A stretch of 29,073 bases of DNA from a virus, in IMG/VR virus record IMGVR_UViG_3300031963_000696, positions 1 to 29,073 of that record; one strand, written 5' to 3'. Within the stretch, counting starts at the first letter, position 1, and every line of letters begins with the position of its first letter. A model generated the notes under the pieces. That model did not search any database, was not told the origin of the DNA, and saw only the letters and a program-made list of their open reading frames with translations. The position numbers and the translations under genes are program-made. Below are positions 23,746-29,073 of the stretch, piece by piece.

Positions 23746-24523
23746 CGTAGGAGTAGCGATTATAACGTATAATCGACCTGATTTTTTCAAAAAATGTTTT
23801 AATTCTATCCCACAAGACAAAATTGATCATTTTTTAGTTGTAAATGACGGAGATAAATTACCATTTCATCTCGAAGATACGCAAATAATTCAACACGAAA
23901 CAAATAAAAACGTAGGAGAAAGTAAAAATGACGCAATGCGGTATCTTTTGGACAATAATTGTGATTATATTTTTACTTTAGAAGACGATATTATAATAAA
24001 AGATGATAATATTTTTGAAAAATACATTAATGCATCAAAAGAAACAGGAATTCAGCATTTTAATTTTGGATATTCCCAAAGAGAAAACCTAGATCACAAT
24101 TTAAAACCAGTTTGGCGTAAAATTATAGAATATAAGAACTCTAAAATAGTTTTAAACCAAAATATATTAGGTGCGTTTACATTTTATACTAGAAAAGCAC
24201 TACAAACGGTCGGATTACACCATAAAGACTTTAATAAAGGTCATGGAGATCACCTAGAATTGACATATAGAGCATACAAACACGGGTTAACTACGCCTTT
24301 CTGGTGGTTTGCTGATATATATGGTAGTTGGGATATGATTGAAAACCAAAGCGACTTTACTACAGACTCAAAAGTACGAAATCCAGAGACAATTCAAAAA
24401 TATTTCAATGAAGCTAGACAAATTTTTAAAAAATTACACGGTTTAGACATATTTGAAGTACCAAATTTAACTGAAACCGAAGTAATAAACTGTTTAAAAC
24501 AATTAAAAAATGAAATACATTAA
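23732..24523 (+). CDS. Family 2-like glycosyltransferase
   Basis: The 263-residue GT-A-type protein starts with V-G-V-A-I-I-T-Y-N-R-P (6-16), a classical family 2 opening. It continues with L-V-V-N-D-G (35-40), V-G-E-S-K-N-D-A-M-R (61-70), the DxD site F-T-L-E-D-D-I-I-I-K (81-90) and, near the end, T-T-P-F-W-W-F-A-D-I-Y. A G-H-G-D-H-L-E-L-T-Y-R segment probably provides the catalytic base. Donor and acceptor sugars are unknown. The ATG at 23732 is chosen (14-bp overlap); an in-frame ATG at 23705 would add nine residues. It is a paralog of the next gene. Confidence 0.78.
   Translation: MQKSNVGVAIITYNRPDFFKKCFNSIPQDKIDHFLVVNDGDKLPFHLEDTQIIQHETNKNVGESKNDAMRYLLDNNCDYIFTLEDDIIIKDDNIFEKYINASKETGIQHFNFGYSQRENLDHNLKPVWRKIIEYKNSKIVLNQNILGAFTFYTRKALQTVGLHHKDFNKGHGDHLELTYRAYKHGLTTPFWWFADIYGSWDMIENQSDFTTDSKVRNPETIQKYFNEARQIFKKLHGLDIFEVPNLTETEVINCLKQLKNEIH
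23757..23775 (+). repeat. 8-bp perfect hairpin near glycosyltransferase start
   Basis: CGATTATA and TATAATCG flank ACG, 25 nt after the start codon at 23732. Confidence 0.55.
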
Positions 24524-25319
24524 AAATAAAATTGGAGTTGGAATAACAACATATAATTCTGAAGAATATTTCAAAACTTTATATAAAAGTATCGACAATA
24601 CCAAAGTAAACGAATTAGTTGTTGTAAATGGGGGAGAAAAATACAATAATAATTATGATTGTGATTGGATTCAACATAATAAAAATTTTTATCCAGCACA
24701 ATCTAGAAATGATTGCATAACATATCTATTAAATAGAGATTGCGAACACATTTTCTTAATTGAAGATGATATGATTATTAAAAATTCAGATATTTTTAAA
24801 AAATATATTGAAGCATCAACTATATCCGGATTAAAATATTTTTCTTTTGTTAGTACAGGTCAAGGTTCAGGTTCAGCTTATAATAGAACACCAAAAACTG
24901 TTGTTGAATATAATAATAATATAAATTTATCTCTTTATCAAAATATGTGCAATGAATTTACATATCATCATTGTACAGTTTTTAATGAACTTGGTCTTTA
25001 TGATCCATCTCCAGAGCTTAGAAACGCCTTTGATATTGATATGGCTTATAGAGAAGCTAAAATAGGAAAATGGACAACTCCATTTTGGTGGTTTCCAGAC
25101 ATATCCAATTCAGATGATTATATAGAAAATAATCCAAACGCACAAAGTAGGTTACAATCTGATAGACCGGATGGATCTAGACAACAATTATTGTATAAAA
25201 CATTTGAATTTTTTAGAAAAAAACATAACATAGAAATACAAAATATACCAACAGCAGATAAAAATGAAGTTATTGATAAGTTAAGAAGAATAAAAAATGA
25301 AAATAGCAATAGGGATTAA
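24510..25319 (+). CDS. Family 2-like glycosyltransferase, paralog of preceding gene
   Basis: The 269-residue product matches the previous one along its length: I-G-V-G-I-T-T-Y-N (8-16), L-V-V-V-N-G-G (36-42), Y-P-A-Q-S-R-N-D-C-I (61-70), L-I-E-D-D-M-I-I-K (83-91) and T-T-P-F-W-W-F-P-D-I. The DxD site is intact, so it should be an active GT-A transferase. D-I-D-M-A-Y-R-E replaces the D-H-L-E-L-T-Y-R of its paralog. The pair arose by tandem duplication and presumably adds sequential or alternative sugars. Overlap with the upstream gene is 14 bp. Confidence 0.75.
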   Translation: MKYIKNKIGVGITTYNSEEYFKTLYKSIDNTKVNELVVVNGGEKYNNNYDCDWIQHNKNFYPAQSRNDCITYLLNRDCEHIFLIEDDMIIKNSDIFKKYIEASTISGLKYFSFVSTGQGSGSAYNRTPKTVVEYNNNINLSLYQNMCNEFTYHHCTVFNELGLYDPSPELRNAFDIDMAYREAKIGKWTTPFWWFPDISNSDDYIENNPNAQSRLQSDRPDGSRQQLLYKTFEFFRKKHNIEIQNIPTADKNEVIDKLRRIKNENSNRD

Positions 25320-26082
25320 TATTTTTAAATCTTATGATCGACAAACAAGATGTATAGACGTTTTAAAAAAATTAAAACGTCTATATTCAAATATAGAATT
25401 GTATAATATATCTTTTGACACTGAAAAGAATTTAGATAGTGATTTTATTCATCTTCCTTTATTAAAAAAAAGAGCAAAAGATATAATCAACGGATCAATA
25501 TCTGAAAAACCAATAGCAAAAGAGTTTTTTGATGTGCTATCTAATCAAGAATGTGATTATTTTTTATTTTTAAATAGTGATATTTTAATTTCCGAAAAAC
25601 TTTTAAAAGAAATTTTATCAAAAAAATTTGAAACTATGGTATTTTCTCGACATGATATATACCCACTAACAAGTTTAACAGATAAAATCATTCCTTTTCG
25701 GATAGAAATTGCTGGATTTGATTGTTGGTGTGTAAAAAAAGAATGGTGGGTTAAAAATAATAATATTTTTGAAGATTTTATATACGCAGAACCACTTTGG
25801 GATGTTGATTTTTCTTTAAAAATGTTTAATTATAGTGATTGTATATTACAAAATAAAGAATTCTTTATAGCTCATGAAAAACATGATTTAAATTGGAATG
25901 AAAATTCTTTAGAAGCCAAATATAATTCTTTATTGTGGGAAAAAACACCATACCACGAAAAGTGGCATGAATTTATATATTCAAATTTAATACATAGAAA
26001 ACCATATGGTCAGTTTTTGACTCCATTGGAAAATGAAAATGAGTTACAAAATAAATTTTTAAAAATTTCAAATGAAAATTGA
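25297..26082 (+). CDS. GT-A-like putative glycosyltransferase
   Basis: The 261-residue protein has an opening strand K-I-A-I-G-I-N-I-F, a DxD-like site C-D-Y-F-L-F-L-N-S-D-I-L-I (86-98), and a downstream E-P-L-W-D-V-D-F-S-L-K (165-175) resembling the catalytic-base region of GT-A enzymes. It also has C-W-C near 143-145. It is more divergent than the two preceding transferases, and no named family can be given. It overlaps the gene before it by 23 bp and the next by 11 bp. The strongest inverted repeat in the window lies within its first 90 nt. Confidence 0.6.
   Translation: MKIAIGINIFKSYDRQTRCIDVLKKLKRLYSNIELYNISFDTEKNLDSDFIHLPLLKKRAKDIINGSISEKPIAKEFFDVLSNQECDYFLFLNSDILISEKLLKEILSKKFETMVFSRHDIYPLTSLTDKIIPFRIEIAGFDCWCVKKEWWVKNNNIFEDFIYAEPLWDVDFSLKMFNYSDCILQNKEFFIAHEKHDLNWNENSLEAKYNSLLWEKTPYHEKWHEFIYSNLIHRKPYGQFLTPLENENELQNKFLKISNEN
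25353..25385 (+). repeat. Perfect inverted repeat, 14-bp arms, AAAAA loop
   Basis: TATAGACGTTTTAA and TTAAAACGTCTATA are exact reverse complements around five A. It begins 56 nt inside the coding region, in an operon with very short or no spacers. It encodes K-K-L-K and neighbours, so the A/T part follows from lysine codons, but the G-A-C-G arms do not. Confidence 0.8.
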
Positions 26083-26812
26083 TTTAAAGCACACTACGAT
26101 AGTATCTTTAAACACTAGAGATCCGGAAAACAGTATAAAAGCAATAGAAAGAAGTTCAAAATATATAAATTTTGGAAAATATATTCTTTTATCTGATAGA
26201 AAAATTGAACATCCTTTTATAGAAACAAAAATTATAAAAACATTTAATGATGTAAATGAATATAGTTTTTTTTGCATCAAAAAATTAGTTGATTACATAG
26301 AAACAGATTATTGTCTAGTCGTTCAAACCGATGGTTATGTCACTAATCCTTTCATGTGGACTGATGAGTTTTTAAAATATGATTATGTCGGATCTCCTTG
26401 GGATAAAAGAGTATCTCAATTAGTATTACATTTCACTAGAGTTGATATTAATTCTTTAAAATCTATACCAAATATTGTAGGAAATGGGGGTTTTTCTCTT
26501 AGAAGTAAAAAGTTTTTACAAGAATCTTCAAATCTTAATTACGATTATCCTCTTAATGAAGATATGTTTTTATGTGGAGTATCTAGAAGACAATTAGTAG
26601 ATAAAGGTATTAAATTCGCACCCATGAAAATAGCAAATAGATTCGGTATTGAGCTTCCACCACATCACGACGAAAAAGTTATAAATTTATGTTCATATTT
26701 TGGATTTCACGGAAGAGAGGAATTTAAAAAACCACTTTTGGATTTATTAGATAATTACGATGATGATATTGAATTTATTAATAATTTAAAAAAATTTAAA
26801 CTTTTATCTTAA
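26072..26812 (+). CDS. DUF5672-type glycosyltransferase-like protein
   Basis: The 246-residue product carries the DUF5672 signature: V-V-Q-T-D-G-Y-V (83-90), W-T-D-E-F-L-K-Y-D-Y-V-G-S-P-W (96-110), and G-N-G-G-F-S-L-R-S (137-145), followed by E-D-M-F-L-C near 168. DUF5672 proteins are regarded as GT-A-like sugar transferases found in glycan gene clusters. Here the neighbours support that. The start overlaps the gene before it by 11 bp. A two-part stem-loop lies at 26083-26112, 11 nt after the start codon. Donor and acceptor are unknown. Confidence 0.82.
   Translation: MKIDLKHTTIVSLNTRDPENSIKAIERSSKYINFGKYILLSDRKIEHPFIETKIIKTFNDVNEYSFFCIKKLVDYIETDYCLVVQTDGYVTNPFMWTDEFLKYDYVGSPWDKRVSQLVLHFTRVDINSLKSIPNIVGNGGFSLRSKKFLQESSNLNYDYPLNEDMFLCGVSRRQLVDKGIKFAPMKIANRFGIELPPHHDEKVINLCSYFGFHGREEFKKPLLDLLDNYDDDIEFINNLKKFKLLS
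26083..26112 (+). repeat. Two-part stem-loop near DUF5672 gene start
   Basis: TTTAAAG pairs with CTTTAAA; inside it ACTA pairs with TAGT around CGA, leaving a small internal loop (CAC/AT). Confidence 0.45.
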
Positions 26813-26814
26813 AA

Positions 26815-27501
26815 ATGAACAAAGATTTTTTAATTTTAACCTCTAACTTTGGTCAAAAAGATTTATTAAAAGATCCTTCCGAAGTATATGATAATTGCGA
26901 TTATATAGCTTTTACAGACAACCAAACCGATTTAAAAGTATGGAAACAACAACAAGGGTTTCACTTTTCCAATATAGATAATTATTCAGATCGAAGAGAT
27001 GCTAAAATCTACAAGATATTAAGTACTACCTTTTTCCCAAATTATAAATACATTGTTTGGATGGATGCTAACAAAGAATTAATAGTAAATCCAAAATTAA
27101 TAATTGATGAATACGGAGATGCGGATATATTAGGTTTCTTCCATCCAGAGAGAAATTGCATTTATCAAGAAATGGAAATAGTTAAACTTCTAAATTTAGA
27201 TGATAATCAACTGATTAATAACCAAAAACAATTTTACATTCAAGATAATTTTCCAAATAATATAGGATTATTAGAAATGTCTTTTTTTATTAGAAAAAAT
27301 ACAGATAAAATAAAACATTTAGAATTTTGTTGGTGGGAACAAATTTGCAAATTTAGTTCAAGAGATCAATGTAGCTTTATGTATTGTATTTGGAAATTAA
27401 GAAATAAAAATGTAATATACTCTTTTAAAAGATTGAAAGGGTTTGCAAATAATCACGGAGGAGGTAATTTATATTCAAAAGAAATTCCTCATTTAAAATA
27501 A
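26815..27501 (+). CDS. TOD1/MUCI70-like (DUF616) putative glycosyltransferase
   Basis: The 228-residue protein shows the DUF616 pattern: A-F-T-D-N (32-36), a basic R-R-D-A-K (60-64), Y-I-V-W-M-D-A-N (79-86, DxD-like), F-H-P-E-R-N-C (109-115), G-L-L-E (151-154), then W-W-E-Q-I and S-R-D-Q-C-S-F (182-188). Such proteins are regarded as glycosyltransferase-like and occur in bacterial glycan clusters. It starts two bases after the upstream stop with no visible ribosome-binding site, which suggests coupled translation. Substrates are unknown. Confidence 0.78.
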   Translation: MNKDFLILTSNFGQKDLLKDPSEVYDNCDYIAFTDNQTDLKVWKQQQGFHFSNIDNYSDRRDAKIYKILSTTFFPNYKYIVWMDANKELIVNPKLIIDEYGDADILGFFHPERNCIYQEMEIVKLLNLDDNQLINNQKQFYIQDNFPNNIGLLEMSFFIRKNTDKIKHLEFCWWEQICKFSSRDQCSFMYCIWKLRNKNVIYSFKRLKGFANNHGGGNLYSKEIPHLK

Positions 27502-27502
27502 T

Positions 27503-28834
27503 ATGTGTAGTATTTTATTTTCAACCAAACATAACAATGAAGATTTAGACGATTTAAATTATTATTTAAAATTTAGAGGTCCGGATTTTACTAATGTTAA
27601 AACTATTAATAATAATATTTTTATACATAATTTACTTTCTATCACTGGAGAATTTAAATCACAACCATATCAAGATGATGATATTCATTTGATTTATAAC
27701 GGAGAGATATACAATTATGATGAATTTGGAAACTATTCTTCTGATGGCGAATGTTTAATTCCTTTATATAAAGAGTATGGTGATAATTTTATTAAAAAAT
27801 TAGACGGGGAGTTTGCAATATGCTTAGTTGATTATAAAAAGAATTTGGTGGTTTTGAGTTCAGACATTTTTAAAACAAAACCATTATTTTATTCTTTAGA
27901 TGATGATGGTTTTGGTTGTTCTTCATATAAAACACCGTTAGAAAAATTAAATTATAAAAATATTAAAAAAGCAAAACCAAATACTACATATACTATATGT
28001 TTAAAAACGTTTAAAATTTTAAAAGAACAAAGTATATATAATTTTGATTTAAAACAACATAAACAATCATATGATGATTGGTGTCTTGCTTTTTCAAACT
28101 CTATTATAAAAAGAACTAAAAATACAGATAAAAAAATTTTTATAGGTCTTAGTAGTGGTTATGATAGTGGTTTAATATTTTCAGAATTATTAAAAAATAA
28201 TAATACATTTTATTCTTTTAGTTTATTAGGGTCTGAAAATGAAGATATTGTGTTGCGAAGATTGGAACTTAAAAATGAAAACTCTACGTGTTATAAATTA
28301 TATAAAGAAGATTCGATGTATAATTTTTCGCATATGACTATAAAAAATAGGACTGAACCTTTTTATTATACCATTCATTCTTCTTCTAGTGATTATAATG
28401 AATACAATACTTTGCTTATAGATGATGGAGGGTCTAATAACTTCGCCTCTATATGTAGAGCAGCAAAAAAATATGAATGTAAAATATGTCTATCTGGTTC
28501 CGGAGCAGATGAAATAATTTCTGATTATGGATTTAATGGTAAAAAATTATACCAACATAGTAATTTCGGTGGAAAATTTCCAGAAGATTTAAGTTCAATA
28601 TTCCCATGGGCGAGTTTTTATGGTTCTACTTTAGAGTCATATTTAGCAAAAGAAGAATATGTTGGAGGAGCTTTTGGTATAGAAATGAGATATCCTTTTT
28701 TAGATAAAAATGTGGTTCAAGAGTTTTTATGGTTGCATCAAGATTTAAAAAATAAAGAATATAAAGCACCTATAGATTATTATTTTAATAAAAATAATTT
28801 TCCGTATGCAAAACTAGAAAAGAGAGGATTTTAA
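27503..28834 (+). CDS. asnB: Asparagine synthetase, glutamine-hydrolysing (AsnB-like)
   Basis: AsnB-type enzymes hydrolyse glutamine and use the ammonia to amidate an acid, classically aspartate, with ATP. In this 443-residue protein the glutaminase has Cys2 as nucleophile, R25-G-P-D28 and Y-N66-G-E-I-Y-N. The synthetase half has a PP-loop S-S-G-Y-D-S (217-222), C-L-S-G-S-G-A-D-E (329-337) and E-M-R-Y-P-F-L-D (394-401), ending in K-R-G-F. The usual PP-loop reads SGGxDS and the later motif SGEGADE, so two positions are altered. E. coli AsnB is 554 residues; this protein is shorter. In a glycan cluster it may amidate a sugar acid rather than make asparagine (inference). Confidence 0.85.
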   Translation: MCSILFSTKHNNEDLDDLNYYLKFRGPDFTNVKTINNNIFIHNLLSITGEFKSQPYQDDDIHLIYNGEIYNYDEFGNYSSDGECLIPLYKEYGDNFIKKLDGEFAICLVDYKKNLVVLSSDIFKTKPLFYSLDDDGFGCSSYKTPLEKLNYKNIKKAKPNTTYTICLKTFKILKEQSIYNFDLKQHKQSYDDWCLAFSNSIIKRTKNTDKKIFIGLSSGYDSGLIFSELLKNNNTFYSFSLLGSENEDIVLRRLELKNENSTCYKLYKEDSMYNFSHMTIKNRTEPFYYTIHSSSSDYNEYNTLLIDDGGSNNFASICRAAKKYECKICLSGSGADEIISDYGFNGKKLYQHSNFGGKFPEDLSSIFPWASFYGSTLESYLAKEEYVGGAFGIEMRYPFLDKNVVQEFLWLHQDLKNKEYKAPIDYYFNKNNFPYAKLEKRGF

Positions 28835-29073
28835 TGAAAAAAGTTGTATTAGATTGTGGTTCTCATTTAGGCGAATCTGTTAAAAAATTTAGAAATATAT
28901 TAAATGATATAACATATGAATATCATATGTTTGAAGCTAACACTTATTTGTATAATCAAATAGAGTTAAATCCCGAATTTGATGACTGTAAAAAATTTAA
29001 TTTCGCAATTTCAAACAAAAATGATGTAATAAAGTTATGGGGGTGCGTAAAAAATAAAAACAGTATTGGGTCA
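28834..29073 (+). CDS. FkbM-type methyltransferase (N-terminal part, runs off window)
   Basis: Eighty codons are visible. The start M-K-K-V-V-L-D7-C-G-S-H-L-G-E is the SAM-binding motif I of FkbM-type O-methyltransferases (V-x-D-x-G-A-x-x-G). H-M-F-E-A-N (31-36) gives the acidic residue after strand 2. It would methylate a sugar or other small acceptor. The ATG overlaps the AsnB stop (TAATG). The rest lies beyond the window, so catalytic completeness is unknown. Confidence 0.75.
   Translation, partial: MKKVVLDCGSHLGESVKKFRNILNDITYEYHMFEANTYLYNQIELNPEFDDCKKFNFAISNKNDVIKLWGCVKNKNSIGS
28911..28931 (+). repeat. 9-bp perfect hairpin in methyltransferase start
   Basis: AACATATGA and TCATATGTT flank ATA, 77 nt after the start codon. 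It is mostly A/T, so chance is more likely here than at the G/C-containing repeats. Confidence 0.45.

Noticed and set aside
24784-24830. A/T-only palindromes inside glycosyltransferase genes
   Set aside because: Repeats made only of A and T from Lys/Phe/Ile codons are expected often at this base composition, so they were not reported as features.
22990-29073. DNA base hypermodification operon
   Set aside because: T4 glucosylates modified cytosine, and so many transferases raised the idea. No hydroxymethylase, dCTPase or other base-modifying gene is visible in the window, and the AsnB and FkbM genes fit surface glycans better.

Overview
This is a 29 kb, strongly AT-rich stretch of a T4-like contractile-tailed phage (or prophage-like) genome. 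The phage assignment rests on a gp20-type portal, a gp15-like tail protein, a gp61-type primase, the pair UvsY/UvsW, a gp55-type late sigma factor and a gp47-type Mre11 nuclease. The host is probably a Bacteroidota bacterium. Two exported phage proteins carry signal sequences of flavobacterial style (one would be cleaved before a Gln after Tyr-Ser, the other is a lipoprotein with a Ser-Cys-Lys junction), and most starts lack a Shine-Dalgarno sequence. The host call is inference.

Layout. (1) 1-11506, minus strand: late virion genes. They run from a GroES-like co-chaperonin, through small unknown proteins, a gp15-like tail protein and the portal, to four tail-fibre or adhesin genes. The last is a giant beta-helix protein that leaves the window at base 1; its frame is open for 1147 codons. 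(2) 11513-15546: mixed genes, mostly minus strand: a likely small clamp-loader subunit (gp62-like), a StrF-like glycosyltransferase, a lone plus-strand unknown gene, the primase, a P-loop kinase-like protein and two unknowns. (3) 15602-18238, plus strand: a likely lysis cassette (lipoprotein, coiled-coil membrane protein, holin-like protein, pesticin/GH24-type endolysin, small protein) interrupted by one reverse-strand gene with a YGKNTKWC motif. (4) 18357-19494, minus: an unknown, a GIY-YIG nuclease and a small basic protein. (5) 19518-22993, plus: uvsY, uvsW, gene 55, gene 47. (6) 22990-29073, plus: a tightly overlapping operon of six glycosyltransferase-like genes, an AsnB-type asparagine synthetase and an FkbM-type methyltransferase that runs off the end. 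The longest non-coding gap is only 118 bp (18239-18356). I see no tRNA, rRNA, CRISPR array or insertion sequence.

Regulation. T4-type late promoter boxes (TATAAATA or close variants) lie just before several late and lysis genes. In four cases the box ends exactly 5 nt before the ATG, which by T4 geometry would put the transcript start on the start codon (leaderless late mRNA). The sigma factor expected to read these boxes, gp55, is encoded in the same window.

Most interesting: the leaderless-looking late promoters, including a palindromic box serving divergent genes; unusually long perfect inverted repeats located shortly inside many coding starts; the glycan operon fused directly behind gene 47, with one member that has lost its DxD motif; and the G8/CEMIP-like beta-helix adhesin with a duplicated C-terminal module.
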